Assembly: GCF_012911845.1 (NCBI RefSeq)
Contig: NZ_JAAXCU010000045.1
Location: 62,001-126,000 of the forward strand
DNA: 64,000 nt
Direction of reading: 5' to 3'
Source: Bacillus sp. RO2
Lineage (GTDB): Bacteria > Bacillota > Bacilli > Bacillales > Bacillaceae_I
Positions within the stretch are counted from its first letter, which is position 1; each line of letters starts with the position of its first letter. The translations under genes were made by a program, and so were the position numbers. The notes below the pieces were generated by a model that was given only the letters and a program-made list of their open reading frames with translations, searched no databases and was not told the origin of the DNA. Positions 10,513-19,557 of the stretch are shown piece after piece.

Positions 10513-11550
10513 GTGAAAAAGGTTGCTGTATTGGGAGCGGGAAGCTGGGGCACTGCCCTAGCAATGGTGCTAGCCGATAATAATCATGAAGTACGTCTAT
10601 GGGGACATAAGCAAGCTCAAATTGATGAAATAAATCAAAGTCACACGAATGAAAAATACTTAAAAAATATTAAGTTATCCGATAAAATTGTAGGATTTAC
10701 GTCTATGAAAGAGGCCGTAGAATCTGTAGAAGCCATTGTGCTTGCAGTGCCTACAAAAGCGATGAGGGAAGTGTGCCAACAATTAAAAGGCTTTTTGAAG
10801 GCACCTGCTTTATTTGTTCACGTAAGTAAAGGGATTGAACCTGATACACACTTAAGGGTCTCAGAAGTGATAGAAGATGAACTGCCGGAATCGATCCGTG
10901 AAGCGGTTGTAGTTCTTTCAGGGCCGAGTCATGCAGAAGAAGTAAGTATGAGACAACCTACAACTGTTACAGCAGCTTCTTTAAATATTGCGGCTGCTGA
11001 AAAAGTACAAGATCTATTTATCAATCAGCATTTCCGTGTCTATACGAATAGTGATGTGGTTGGTGTAGAAATTGGTGGATCTTTAAAGAATATCATCGCG
11101 TTGGCTGCCGGAATTACAGATGGACTAGGCTATGGTGATAACGCGAAAGCTGCATTAATTACAAGAGGGCTAGCCGAAATCGCTCGTCTAGGAAGCTGTC
11201 TTGGTGCCAATCCGCTTACTTTCCTAGGTTTGACAGGAATGGGCGACCTTATCGTAACATGTACAAGCGTTCACAGCAGAAACTGGAGAGCAGGTAACAT
11301 GTTAGGTAAAGGGAAGAAGCTTGAAGAGGTATTGGATAGTATGGGCATGGTCGTCGAAGGTGTACGTACAACCAAGGCTGCCTACCAGCTCTCCCAGAAG
11401 CTGCAAGTGAAAATGCCACTGACATCTGCTCTATATCATGTATTATTTGACGGTGTGGATCCAAAAGATGCGGTGGATGAGTTAATGAGCCGCTCTAAAA
11501 CAACCGAATTGGACGACCTTGCACAGCTCCTTGGTGACAGAGTCCAGTAA
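10513..11550 (+). CDS. gpsA: NAD(P)H-dependent glycerol-3-phosphate dehydrogenase
   Basis: 345 residues. Reduces dihydroxyacetone phosphate to sn-glycerol-3-phosphate for phospholipid synthesis. N-terminal Rossmann motif [10 protein letters not shown] (8-17), substrate-side segments HVSKGIEP and GPSHAEEV, the catalytic Lys region [16 protein letters not shown], and [12 protein letters not shown]-like [18 protein letters not shown] start after GGGAGGAG. Ends in a strong terminator. Confidence 0.97.
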   Translation: MKKVAVLGAGSWGTALAMVLADNNHEVRLWGHKQAQIDEINQSHTNEKYLKNIKLSDKIVGFTSMKEAVESVEAIVLAVPTKAMREVCQQLKGFLKAPALFVHVSKGIEPDTHLRVSEVIEDELPESIREAVVVLSGPSHAEEVSMRQPTTVTAASLNIAAAEKVQDLFINQHFRVYTNSDVVGVEIGGSLKNIIALAAGITDGLGYGDNAKAALITRGLAEIARLGSCLGANPLTFLGLTGMGDLIVTCTSVHSRNWRAGNMLGKGKKLEEVLDSMGMVVEGVRTTKAAYQLSQKLQVKMPLTSALYHVLFDGVDPKDAVDELMSRSKTTELDDLAQLLGDRVQ

Positions 11551-11556
11551 ATTTAG

Positions 11557-11590
11557 AAGCCCCTTCTTCGTGTTACGGAGGGGCTTTTGT
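11557..11590 (+). terminator. Intrinsic terminator after gpsA
   Basis: AAGCCCCTTC/GGAGGGGCTT stem (10 bp, one T-G), loop of about 10 nt, then Ts. Confidence 0.85.
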
Positions 11591-11633
11591 TTGTTTAAGG
11601 GCATTACTAAAAGTATAAGAAAGTCGATAATTC

Positions 11634-11762
11634 GGTTGATTTCCGTTCCAGGCGCTTCGCTTGCCTGCGGGCGGTCCGTGAGCCTCCTCAGGCTTCGCCT
11701 TCCGGGGGCTCACCTGTCCCTTCCTCCCGCGGGCGTCTGCGCGCCTTCCGCTACAATCAACT
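11634..11762 (-). repeat. Interspersed MITE-like element, copy B (reverse)
   Basis: 129-bp GC-rich element in reverse orientation: left end GGTTGATTTCCG, right end CAATCAACT, central GAGCCTCCTCAGGC segment shared with other copies. Part of the 811-bp gene-free gap 11551-12362. Confidence 0.8.
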
Positions 11763-11849
11763 AGGTGGCTTCATTCACTAAGAGTTTATGAAAAGCAATC
11801 TAACTGAGTTAATTGAATAAGCATTAACTTTTCGTTTATGTAATTTTCA

Positions 11850-11978
11850 GCTGTGGATTGGAGCAAATGGCGTAGACTCCAGCGGGGGAATAACGGTAGG
11901 TTGAGACCCCTGAAGCGTTGTGAGGAGGCTCAAGGCACCGTCCCGCGGAAAGCGAAGCCATTTGCGGAAAGGAACAGC
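11850..11978 (+). repeat. Interspersed MITE-like element, copy C (forward)
   Basis: 129 bp, GCTGTGGATTGGAGCAAA at the left and GCGAAGCCATTTGCGG near the right, central TGAGGAGGCTC. It faces copy B, from which it is separated by 87 bp, so B and C together form a large imperfect inverted repeat. Confidence 0.8.
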
Positions 11979-12068
11979 AGCGATTAACAACAAACTAATG
12001 TCATATACTTAAAAAATGTATTTTTTGTCCGGTTATTCTAAATGTATCTATACATAAAATAAACAAAC

Positions 12069-12120
12069 ACCCATCCTATTCAAGTGCATAACTTATATAG
12101 AAGAAACCATAGGAGGGTGC
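12069..12120. repeat. Bulged inverted repeat in gene-free gap
   Basis: CACCCATCCTAT (12069-12080) pairs with ATAGGAGGGTG (12110-12120) with one bulged base; 29-nt loop. No open frame of note. Together with the terminator at 12266 it may belong to an unannotated transcript. Confidence 0.45.
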
Positions 12121-12265
12121 TCAGGAAAGAAATCCATAATTTTTACAAGCTTTTTTGCGATAAATAGGCATTTGGCGATGCATGTATGTAAATTGCCGCA
12201 TAAGATGTGTATGAGGATATCACTGGTTGAGCTGTGGGATTGGATTATTTAGTCTTTCTTTTTAT

Positions 12266-12303
12266 GCTGAAGTAAAAATGGCCCCTTTTACTTCAGCTTT
12301 TTT
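12266..12303 (+). terminator. Strong terminator with no gene upstream
   Basis: Perfect 12-bp stem GCTGAAGTAAAA/TTTTACTTCAGC, 8-nt loop, six Ts. gpsA already has a terminator 700 bp upstream, and no convincing coding region lies between. Confidence 0.9.
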
Positions 12304-12362
12304 GTTGTTTCATTTAGTGTATATCTTATGCTATAATGTTTCACGGAAAAGGAGAGATGAGG

Positions 12363-12569
12363 ATGTCACCTGCATTAATGAAGATGTGGATTTCGTTTGT
12401 AGCGATGGGGTTCATGATTATATCCGTTTTAACGGTTTATTTTACTAGATTTAAGGTTAGAAACAATATTATCAGAGGCATTTTGAATACGGTTGCTTTT
12501 TTATTGATTTTACTTGCCGGCCTAATTATTTTTTATGTAGTATTCAGTGGTCCAGTACCGGAGCAATAA
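12363..12569 (+). CDS. yphE: YphE-like DUF2768 membrane protein
   Basis: 68 residues with two membrane segments (about 7-27 and 36-60) joined by a short basic loop (TRFKVRNN). Function unknown; the family is found in spore formers next to yphF and spoIVA. I take ATG 12363 (MSPALMKMWISF) because GGAGAG at 12351 gives normal spacing; an in-frame ATG at 12336 lies upstream of that site. Confidence 0.8.
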   Translation: MSPALMKMWISFVAMGFMIISVLTVYFTRFKVRNNIIRGILNTVAFLLILLAGLIIFYVVFSGPVPEQ

Positions 12570-12590
12570 TGAAGAAGGAAGGAATAATTT

Positions 12591-13322
12591 ATGAAATTAA
12601 ATAGGTTCTTCCTACTTGTAGGAATAATGATGTTAAGCACCGTCCTTTCGGGTTGTTTATACCCTCAAGATCGTTTAAAGGAAAACCAGGTCCCTTATTT
12701 AGATCAATTAGAAGCCGTACAGTCCTCTGTGGATCAATACCGTGAAGCAACTGGGGGATTGTTACCCATAAAAGATAGGGATATGGAGACACCAATCTAT
12801 CAAAAGTACCCAATCGATTTTAATAAATTATCCCCTCGATACATACAAGAACCTCCTGGGACGGCATATGAGAGTGGAGGAGTCTATCTTTATGTGCTTG
12901 TGGATGTGGAAGAAGACCCTAAAGTGAAGTTAATTGATCTTCGTGTGGCTGAACAAATTCGTGATATTAATATTAGAATTGATATGTACAAGCGCTCGAA
13001 TAATGGATATGCACCGATCAAAGAAGTAATTAATGATCAGGCATTCAAATTGGATTGGGAAAAACTTGGCTATGAATCAGAGCCTTTCGCAGAGAGTCCG
13101 ATATCCGGTAAAAACCTGCCATTTGTCTTGAATAATGAAGGACAAGCTCAATTGGATTATTCTATTGACTTGTACGATTTTCTTAAAGAACATGAACATA
13201 GTTACAAACCAGGGGATGACATCCGTGACATTATCGTGGAACATTCCGTGTTTGTACCTGCATTTTCCCTTCCCTACACGATAGATGAGAACAATGAACC
13301 GGTCTTTTTAAATAAAGAATAG
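12591..13322 (+). CDS. yphF: YphF-like lipoprotein
   Basis: 243 residues. Lipoprotein signal peptide with hydrophobic core FFLLVGIMMLSTVL and lipobox LSGC (Cys22), so the mature protein should be anchored outside the membrane. The rest is soluble and mixed alpha/beta with two similar halves (QLEAVQSSVDQYREATGGLLPIK and QIRDINIRIDMYKRSNNGYAP), which look like an internal repeat. Function unknown; conserved neighbour of spoIVA. ATG after GAAGGAAGG; terminator follows. Confidence 0.82.
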   Translation: MKLNRFFLLVGIMMLSTVLSGCLYPQDRLKENQVPYLDQLEAVQSSVDQYREATGGLLPIKDRDMETPIYQKYPIDFNKLSPRYIQEPPGTAYESGGVYLYVLVDVEEDPKVKLIDLRVAEQIRDINIRIDMYKRSNNGYAPIKEVINDQAFKLDWEKLGYESEPFAESPISGKNLPFVLNNEGQAQLDYSIDLYDFLKEHEHSYKPGDDIRDIIVEHSVFVPAFSLPYTIDENNEPVFLNKE

Positions 13323-13334
13323 AATAGTTGTCAT

Positions 13335-13376
13335 GAACCCTTTTTTAGAGAATACATTCTAAAGAAGGGTTTTTTG
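13335..13376 (+). terminator. Intrinsic terminator after yphF
   Basis: AACCCTT...AAGGGTT with inner TTTAGA/TCTAAA pairing, followed by six Ts. Confidence 0.8.
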
Positions 13377-13471
13377 TTTTATTTCTATGAAACATAATGC
13401 CCCACTAATTCTTGCTATTAACCATATATAAAAATAAAGAGGGAAACGGGATGAATTTTCTATTAAAGTAG

Positions 13472-13501
13472 TCATATTTAATTAGGACAACATCATACAC
13501 A
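13472..13501 (+). promoter_or_regulatory. Sigma-E-type promoter of spoIVA
   Basis: TCATATTT (13472-13479) matches the sigma-E -35 element, followed by exactly 14 nt and CATACACA (13494-13501) close to the -10 consensus CATACAnT. spoIVA is a known mother-cell sigma-E gene, and the site lies 70 bp before its start. Confidence 0.75.
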
Positions 13502-13569
13502 TATAGTGTCATAGATTATATCCTTACTAGAAAATGAAAATCCCAAGATAAATGTCGGGAGGGAATCAC

Positions 13570-15048
13570 TTGGAAAAAGTAGATATTTTCAAAGATATCG
13601 CTGAACGTACGGGCGGCGATATATATTTAGGGGTCGTAGGAGCTGTTCGTACAGGGAAATCAACTTTCATCAAAAGGTTCATGGAGTTAGTGGTTCTGCC
13701 GAATATCGGAAACGAGTCTGATAAAGCGCGTGCTCAAGATGAGTTGCCGCAAAGTGCTGCTGGAAAAACGATTATGACAACAGAGCCTAAATTTGTTCCT
13801 AACCAGGCAGTTAAGGTTAAAGTGGATGAGGGCCTTGATGTAAATATCCGTCTTGTAGACTGTGTGGGATATACGGTACCTGGTGCCAAAGGGTATGAGG
13901 ATGAAAATGGTCCTCGTATGATCAATACTCCTTGGTATGAAGAGCCAATTCCATTCCATGAGGCAGCAGAGATTGGTACAAGAAAAGTAATTCAAGAACA
14001 TTCTACCATTGGCGTAGTCATTGCAACAGATGGCTCCATCGGTGAAATTCCTCGCAGAGATTACATTGAAGCTGAGGAAAGGGTTGTGGAGGAATTAAAA
14101 GAAGTTGGGAAACCATTCATCATGGTAATCAACACTGTACAGCCACATCACCCGGAAACCGAGGCATTAAAAAGAGAATTATGTGAGAAATATGATATCC
14201 CAGTTATTGCAATGAGTGTAGAAAGCATGAGAGAATCTGATGTCTACAATGTATTAAGAGAAGCACTATTTGAATTCCCGGTACTTGAAGTGAATGTTAA
14301 TCTTCCAAGTTGGGTTATGGTCCTGAAAGATAACCACTGGCTGCGTGAGAGTTACCAGGAAGCTGTAAAGGACACGGTGAAGGATATTAAGCGCCTTCGT
14401 GACGTGGACCGTGTAGTAGGTCAGTTCAGTGAATATGAATTCATTGACAGGGCTGGACTTGCGGGGATAGAAATGGGGCAGGGGATTGCGGAAATCGACT
14501 TATATGCTCCAGACGATCTATATGACCACATCTTGAAAGAAGTCGTAGGAGTAGAGATACGAGGCAAGGACCACTTGCTGCAATTAATGCAAGATTTTGC
14601 TTATGCAAAAGCTGAGTACGATCAAGTCTCCGACGCATTAAAAATGGTGAAACAGACAGGATATGGAATTGCTTCTCCTGCTCTGACTGATATGAGCCTA
14701 GAAGAACCAGAGATTATCCGTCAAGGATCACGCTTCGGGGTCAGATTAAAGGCAGTGGCACCGTCCATTCATATGATCAAAGTAGATGTGGAAAGTGAGT
14801 TCGCACCGATTATCGGTACAGAAAAACAAAGCGAGGAACTTGTTCGTTACTTGATGCAAGACTTTGAGGATGACCCACTATCTATCTGGAATTCCGATAT
14901 CTTCGGACGCTCCTTAAGTTCCATTGTTAGAGAAGGAATTCATGCTAAAATATCACTGATGCCTGAAAACGCTAGATACAAACTAAAAGAAACGTTAGAA
15001 AGAATTATCAACGAAGGCTCTGGCGGCCTAATTGCGATTATTCTATAA
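13570..15048 (+). CDS. spoIVA: Stage IV sporulation protein A (spore coat ATPase)
   Basis: 492 residues, same as B. subtilis. SpoIVA coats the forespore outer membrane and polymerises on ATP hydrolysis to form the basement layer for coat assembly; it is also needed for cortex formation. Walker A GAVRTGKST at 24-32 (Lys30), a TRAFAC-like NTPase core with RLVDCVGYTV and FIMVINTV, then a middle domain and the conserved C-terminal EGSGGLIAIIL which contacts the membrane via SpoVM. TTG 13570 is chosen because GGGAGGG at 13557-13563 gives 6-bp spacing and because the family starts MEKVDIFKDIAERTGG; the upstream ATG is too close to that site. Confidence 0.97.
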   Translation: MEKVDIFKDIAERTGGDIYLGVVGAVRTGKSTFIKRFMELVVLPNIGNESDKARAQDELPQSAAGKTIMTTEPKFVPNQAVKVKVDEGLDVNIRLVDCVGYTVPGAKGYEDENGPRMINTPWYEEPIPFHEAAEIGTRKVIQEHSTIGVVIATDGSIGEIPRRDYIEAEERVVEELKEVGKPFIMVINTVQPHHPETEALKRELCEKYDIPVIAMSVESMRESDVYNVLREALFEFPVLEVNVNLPSWVMVLKDNHWLRESYQEAVKDTVKDIKRLRDVDRVVGQFSEYEFIDRAGLAGIEMGQGIAEIDLYAPDDLYDHILKEVVGVEIRGKDHLLQLMQDFAYAKAEYDQVSDALKMVKQTGYGIASPALTDMSLEEPEIIRQGSRFGVRLKAVAPSIHMIKVDVESEFAPIIGTEKQSEELVRYLMQDFEDDPLSIWNSDIFGRSLSSIVREGIHAKISLMPENARYKLKETLERIINEGSGGLIAIIL

Positions 15049-15053
15049 GACTT

Positions 15054-15085
15054 CTAGCTGTTGCCTGGAGTAAAAGGCAGAGTAG
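15054..15085 (+). repeat. Fragment of the MITE-like element (copy D)
   Basis: TAGCTGTTGCCTGGAGTAAAAGGC resembles the left end of copy A (TAGCTGTTGATTGGAGCAAAAGGC) but no right end follows, so it is a truncated relic directly after spoIVA. Confidence 0.65.
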
Positions 15086-15104
15086 AAAAATGTCGAATAT
15101 GTTT

Positions 15105-15151
15105 AAAGGCGGCCTATCTGTGGAAATAACACAGATAGGCCGCCTTTTTTT
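15105..15151 (+). terminator. Strong terminator after spoIVA
   Basis: Perfect 18-bp stem (15105-15122 with 15130-15147), loop GAAATAA, long T-run. The rest of the 15049-15443 gap holds only the repeat fragment and AT-rich DNA upstream of hbs. Confidence 0.95.
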
Positions 15152-15443
15152 GTGTATTAAAACAGAGAAACGCTTGATATAAAGGCGTTCTTATGATAAT
15201 CTACAAACAGAAAATCTTCTCTTAATTGGCGAAATATTCCTCTAGAAGCACTTTTTTGTGAGAAATTTGTTGAAATCTAGTGTTTAATGAGTTAATATAA
15301 GCCTAGTTGCAAGATTAAGCGATTCTACCATGTATAGAATCAATCAAAATTGTGAACAAATGTTAGTACTAAAGGCTTTTGCTAGACTAAAATACTATTT
15401 TGGTTTAGAATAGCGATAACTCCTTTGGGAGGAGGTGAATGGC

Positions 15444-15716
15444 ATGAACAAGACAGATTTAATCAATGCAGTTGCTGAAGCTAGTGAACTTTCTAAAAAG
15501 GATGCTACTAAAGCAGTTGATGCTGTTTTCGATACAATTCTTGACGCACTTAAAAACGGTGACAAAGTACAATTAATCGGTTTTGGTAACTTTGAAGTAC
15601 GTGAACGTGCTGCGCGTAAAGGTCGTAACCCACAAACTGGGGAAGAGATCGAAATCGCTGCAAGCAAAGTACCAGCTTTCAAACCTGGTAAAGCACTTAA
15701 GGATGCTGTGAAATAA
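15444..15716 (+). CDS. hbs: Nucleoid protein HBsu (HU family)
   Basis: 90 residues. Histone-like DNA-binding and bending protein. [20 protein letters not shown], then the signature [21 protein letters not shown] (beta arm) and [20 protein letters not shown] 15444 is chosen because GGGAGGAGG (15428-15436) sits 7 bp before it; the ATG at 15435 overlaps that site. Its own terminator follows, so it is a monocistron. Confidence 0.97.
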   Translation: MNKTDLINAVAEASELSKKDATKAVDAVFDTILDALKNGDKVQLIGFGNFEVRERAARKGRNPQTGEEIEIAASKVPAFKPGKALKDAVK

Positions 15717-15749
15717 TTGACAGCTACATAGTCAAATGAATGTCATCTT

Positions 15750-15780
15750 AAAGAGGCGCATAGTTTGCGCCTCTTTATTT
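15750..15780 (+). terminator. Intrinsic terminator after hbs
   Basis: Perfect 11-bp stem AAAGAGGCGCA/TGCGCCTCTTT with TAGTT loop, then ATTTTTG. Confidence 0.92.
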
Positions 15781-15853
15781 TTGCTTTTATAAAAAAACTT
15801 ATGCTAGAATCACATTACAGCTAATTTTAACGGTAATGTAGGAGGATAAATAA

Positions 15854-16420
15854 ATGACAGAAGTTAATAAGGCTCAGATAGAAGAAGCGGTAAGAATGAT
15901 TTTGGAAGCAATTGGAGAAGATCCTAATCGAGAAGGACTACTTGATACTCCAAAGCGTGTAGCTAAAATGTACACGGAAGTATTTGCTGGATTAAATGAA
16001 GATCCTAAAGAGCATTTTAAGACAGTGTTCGGGGAAGCGCATGAAGAATTGGTACTTGTGAAAGATATCTCATTCTTTTCTATGTGTGAACATCATTTGG
16101 TACCTTTCTTTGGGAAAGCCCATGTAGCATACATACCTAAAGGGGGAAAAGTTACTGGACTAAGTAAACTTGCCCGTGCGGTGGAGGCGGTTGCAAAAAG
16201 ACCACAGCTACAGGAAAGAATTACATCTACCATAGCAGAATCCATTGTAGAATCTCTTGATCCACATGGTGTAATGGTAGTAGTGGAAGCTGAGCACATG
16301 TGCATGACTATGCGCGGTGTCAAGAAGCCGGGAGCATTAACTATTACTTCTGCAGTCCGTGGTGTGCTGGAAAATGATCCTGCAGCAAGAGCGGAAGTTT
16401 TATCGTTAATTAAAGGGTAA
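15854..16420 (+). CDS. folE: GTP cyclohydrolase I
   Basis: 188 residues. Converts GTP to 7,8-dihydroneopterin triphosphate, the first step of folate synthesis. Zinc site [10 protein letters not shown] (Cys78, His81) with the third ligand in [11 protein letters not shown], plus [21 protein letters not shown] and [14 protein letters not shown]. In B. subtilis this is mtrA, cotranscribed with mtrB; here mtrB begins 31 bp later. ATG after TAGGAGGA. Confidence 0.97.
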   Translation: MTEVNKAQIEEAVRMILEAIGEDPNREGLLDTPKRVAKMYTEVFAGLNEDPKEHFKTVFGEAHEELVLVKDISFFSMCEHHLVPFFGKAHVAYIPKGGKVTGLSKLARAVEAVAKRPQLQERITSTIAESIVESLDPHGVMVVVEAEHMCMTMRGVKKPGALTITSAVRGVLENDPAARAEVLSLIKG

Positions 16421-16451
16421 CCTCATATTGTAAACTAGAAGGAGGATTGTC

Positions 16452-16673
16452 ATGAGTAAATCTAACACGAACGACTTTATTGTTATCAAAGCTAAGGAAG
16501 ATGGCGTAAGTGTCATTGGACTTACACGTGGAACAGACACCCGCTTTCATCATTCGGAAAAGCTTGACAGAGGAGAAGTGATGATAGCCCAGTTTACAGA
16601 GCACACTTCCGCGATCAAGATAAGAGGCAAAGCGCTCATCCAATCTTCCCATGGAGAAATGGAAACAGACTGA
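16452..16673 (+). CDS. mtrB: Trp RNA-binding attenuation protein TRAP
   Basis: 73 residues. Forms an 11-subunit ring that, with bound tryptophan, wraps RNA with about eleven (G/U)AG triplets and promotes termination in the trp leader. The RNA-contact residues are present: Lys in SEKLDRGE and the KIRGK patch (Lys and Arg); the Trp-binding loop GLTRGTDT and TEHTSAIKI are also intact. The cognate site is found at 24434-24487 in front of trpE. ATG after AGAAGGAGGA. folE-mtrB is the usual bicistron. No anti-TRAP gene is seen in the window. Confidence 0.97.
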   Translation: MSKSNTNDFIVIKAKEDGVSVIGLTRGTDTRFHHSEKLDRGEVMIAQFTEHTSAIKIRGKALIQSSHGEMETD

Positions 16674-16700
16674 CGCAAAAAAATATCATATATCCTGAGT

Positions 16701-16741
16701 AAGAAAGCAGATGAATAAATATTTCTCTGCTTTTCTTATTA
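16701..16741 (+). terminator. Probable terminator after mtrB
   Basis: AAGAAAGCAGA pairs with TCTGCTTTTCTT (one offset base); T-rich downstream. Less regular than other terminators here. Confidence 0.5.
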
Positions 16742-16904
16742 TCTATTCAATAGCGGGTTAAACTAAAGAAAGATAGCCCATTTTAACAATATGCTCCACT
16801 AATGTGCTATAATTAACTTTGTCTATTTTAGTTCGACTATAGCGTCTGTAATTCTTTTTGTGAAACAGACGGCAGTCAAGAAAAGGGAACAAGGGTGGTC
16901 TTTA

Positions 16905-17723
16905 GTGAGTCATATACATATATCCATAATAAAAGAGAAACTACATAATCTGATTACACATCCATATTTAATTAAACATATTGAATACCCTGCCATAGAT
17001 GAGGATAAGTTATTGCTGCTTTATTCTATCTTGGAGCCCATCGATATATCTGATGAAAAAAAAGAACAATACATATTATCAACCATGCTTGTACAGATCG
17101 CCCTTGATACCCATGATATGGTGACAAATGCAAAAGCAGGTCAACTAGAGGTCGGCGATGAGAAAAGTCGACAACTGACTGTATTGGCAGGGGATTTTTA
17201 TAGTGGCCTTTATTACAGACTTCTGGCAGACGTGAATGATATTTCCATGATAAAAACACTCGCACATTCCATAAAACAAATAAATGAGCATAAAATTGCC
17301 TATTATCATAAAGAGCTTGAAGGAATTGAACCATTAATGAGCAGTCTTGAGAAGATCGAATCCTCTCTTATTCAGTCTGTTTCTGGCTTTTTCTCCGACT
17401 CGCTTCTAAAAGAACTGGGCGGCAACTTTCTTTTATTAAAGCGCTTAATTCAAGAGCGGAAACTTTTCTGTAATGAAAGATCAACCTTCCTTTTTGACAC
17501 TTTGCGAAGAATAGCTTTCTCAAAAGGTGAAAAGGATGTTGCCTCAAAAGAACAGGAAACATATATGTTATACCTTATTGATCGATATATTGATCATATC
17601 AAACAAAAAATAGAACAATTGACGCACACCATCCCAACAATGAACAATTTATTAGAAGCAAGAATACAAGAACTTTTCTATGAAATACCATTTTCATCAA
17701 AAAAGTATGCGGAAGAAGGGTAA
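16905..17723 (+). CDS. hepS: Heptaprenyl diphosphate synthase component I
   Basis: About 272 residues. Regulatory (non-catalytic) subunit that, with HepT, makes the C35 side chain of menaquinone. All-helical, with the family block ALDTHDMVTNA and RQLTVLAGDFYSGLYYRLLA, which partner the catalytic chain. I choose GTG 16905 (MSHIHISII) with AAGGGTGG upstream; a GTG at 16860 would add 15 residues without homology that I recognise. Followed by menH (3-bp gap) and hepT, the classical menaquinone triad. Confidence 0.88.
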   Translation: MSHIHISIIKEKLHNLITHPYLIKHIEYPAIDEDKLLLLYSILEPIDISDEKKEQYILSTMLVQIALDTHDMVTNAKAGQLEVGDEKSRQLTVLAGDFYSGLYYRLLADVNDISMIKTLAHSIKQINEHKIAYYHKELEGIEPLMSSLEKIESSLIQSVSGFFSDSLLKELGGNFLLLKRLIQERKLFCNERSTFLFDTLRRIAFSKGEKDVASKEQETYMLYLIDRYIDHIKQKIEQLTHTIPTMNNLLEARIQELFYEIPFSSKKYAEEG

Positions 17724-17726
17724 GCC

Positions 17727-18440
17727 ATGCAACATCCATCTAAAGAAGAGCGTGTTCATAACGTATTTGAAAAAATATATAAAAACTATGACAAAATGAA
17801 TTCAGTCATCAGTTTCCAACGTCATGTCGCGTGGCGTAAAGATACGATGAAGAGAATGAATGTGGAAGATGGCGCAAAAGCATTGGACGTATGCTGCGGA
17901 ACAGCGGACTGGACCATCTCTATGGCAGAGGCAGTTGGACGAAATGGAAATGTGGTTGGCCTGGACTTCAGTGAAAATATGCTATCTATCGGCAAAGAAA
18001 AAGTAAAAGGCCTTGGAATGAACAACATTGAATTGATTCATGGGAACGCGATGGCACTTCCGTTTGAAGATAATACTTTTGATTATGTCACGATAGGTTT
18101 TGGTTTACGTAATGTACCTGACTACTTACAAGTGTTAAAAGAGATGTACAGGGTAGTCAAACCTGGAGGAAAGGTTGTCTGCCTAGAAACATCACAACCT
18201 ACTATGCCAGGCTTCCGTCAAGTCTATTTTCTTTATTTCCAATACGTAATGCCTATGCTTGGAAAGGTTTTCGCCAAAAGCTATAATGAATATGCTTGGT
18301 TACATGAATCGGCCAAAGACTTTCCAGGGATGAAAGAACTAAAAATGATGTATGAAAAAGTAGGTTTCCGTCCAGTTGAGGTTAAGGCTTATACCGGTGG
18401 AGTCGCTGCCATGCATTTAGGAGTTAAACCTAGAAAATAG
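17727..18440 (+). CDS. menH: Demethylmenaquinone methyltransferase
   Basis: 237 residues (also called menG/ubiE). Methylates demethylmenaquinone using SAM. Class I methyltransferase: [18 protein letters not shown] (motif I), [11 protein letters not shown], the UbiE signature [22 protein letters not shown] near the N-terminus and the second signature [14 protein letters not shown]-like sequence [14 protein letters not shown]. Lies between hepS and hepT with tight spacing, so the menaquinone tail and head steps are coexpressed. Confidence 0.96.
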   Translation: MQHPSKEERVHNVFEKIYKNYDKMNSVISFQRHVAWRKDTMKRMNVEDGAKALDVCCGTADWTISMAEAVGRNGNVVGLDFSENMLSIGKEKVKGLGMNNIELIHGNAMALPFEDNTFDYVTIGFGLRNVPDYLQVLKEMYRVVKPGGKVVCLETSQPTMPGFRQVYFLYFQYVMPMLGKVFAKSYNEYAWLHESAKDFPGMKELKMMYEKVGFRPVEVKAYTGGVAAMHLGVKPRK

Positions 18441-18458
18441 TTTGTAAAGGTGACCTAC

Positions 18459-19421
18459 ATGAAATTAAAGATGATGTATTCTTTTTTAAATAATGATTTG
18501 CAAATAATTGAAAATGAATTAGAAGCCGCCATTCAAACCGAACGTGCTTTGTTGCAAGAGGCGTCATTACATTTGCTACAGGCTGGTGGGAAAAGAATCC
18601 GACCAGTCTTTGTCCTATTGGCTGCAAAACTCGGAACTTACGACATTCATAAAGTCAAGAATGTGGCGGTTGCCTTAGAGCTCATGCATATGGCATCCCT
18701 TGTTCACGATGATGTCATTGATGACGCGGAGTTGAGGCGTGGTAAAGAGACCATTAAAGCTAAATGGGACAACCGTATTGCTATGTACACAGGCGATTAT
18801 ATTTTTGCCAGATCCCTTGAAATGATGACCAGAGTAGAAGACATTGAAGCTCACCGCATCCTCTCTAATACTCTTGTTGAACTCTGTAAAGGTGAAATTG
18901 AACAGATTCGGGATAAATATAATTATGATCAAAACCTGCGTACATACCTGCGAAGAATTAAAAGAAAGACCGCTATCCTAATTGCAGTGAGTTGTCAGCT
19001 AGGGGCCATCACATCCGGGGTCCCTGCTACTGTTCATCAAAGCCTATATTGGTTTGGTTATTATGTCGGTATGTCTTTCCAAATTACAGATGACATTCTA
19101 GACTTTACATCGACCGAAGAACAGCTCGGAAAGCCTGCCGGAAGTGACCTTCTACAGGGTAATATTACCTTGCCTGTTTTATATGCCATGGAATCGCCCG
19201 AATTGAACGTAAAGATCCGCACTATTTGCGAACACAGCAGTTCGGAAGAAATAAAGGAAATCATTGAGTTGATTAAAAAGTCTGATGCAATTGACCGTTC
19301 CTTTGAACTTAGTGACCGTTATTTAGAGAGGGCCTTTAAGGAGCTGGAGAAACTTCCAAACGGACTTGCTAAACGCACCTTTAACAACGTGGCAAAGTAC
19401 ATCGGAAAACGGAAATATTAG
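18459..19421 (+). CDS. hepT: Heptaprenyl diphosphate synthase component II
   Basis: 320 residues, trans-isoprenyl diphosphate synthase. First aspartate-rich motif HDDVIDDAELRRG, second ITDDILDFTST; GGKRIRPVFV near residue 48 binds IPP. ATG 18459 (MKLKMMYSFL) follows AAAGGTGA; the GTG at 18450 lies inside that site. Catalytic partner of HepS. B. subtilis HepT is somewhat longer at the N-terminus (a variable region). Confidence 0.95.
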   Translation: MKLKMMYSFLNNDLQIIENELEAAIQTERALLQEASLHLLQAGGKRIRPVFVLLAAKLGTYDIHKVKNVAVALELMHMASLVHDDVIDDAELRRGKETIKAKWDNRIAMYTGDYIFARSLEMMTRVEDIEAHRILSNTLVELCKGEIEQIRDKYNYDQNLRTYLRRIKRKTAILIAVSCQLGAITSGVPATVHQSLYWFGYYVGMSFQITDDILDFTSTEEQLGKPAGSDLLQGNITLPVLYAMESPELNVKIRTICEHSSSEEIKEIIELIKKSDAIDRSFELSDRYLERAFKELEKLPNGLAKRTFNNVAKYIGKRKY

Positions 19422-19471
19422 ACCCAATTTCGTGAACTTTGTAAAATATTACGATAATTCTCCATCTTCTG

Positions 19472-19500
19472 TTGCGAAACTGTAAAAACCGTGATATATT
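19472..19500 (+). promoter_or_regulatory. Sigma-A-type promoter of ndk
   Basis: TTGCGA (19472-19477), 17-nt spacer, TATATT (19495-19500). An inverted repeat GTTAGGT/ACCTAAC follows in the leader (about 19504-19525). Confidence 0.6.
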
Positions 19501-19557
19501 TTGTTAGGTTAGGGTTTACCTAACCTTACATAATCGTAATGGGGTGGAGAAATTATT

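Noticed and set aside
11519-11764. 81-codon plus-strand frame after gpsA
   Set aside because: It starts inside gpsA, crosses the gpsA terminator and ends in repeat copy B.
12227-12448. 73-codon frame overlapping yphE
   Set aside because: It crosses a strong terminator and shares the yphE region out of frame; yphE has the ribosome-binding site and family features.
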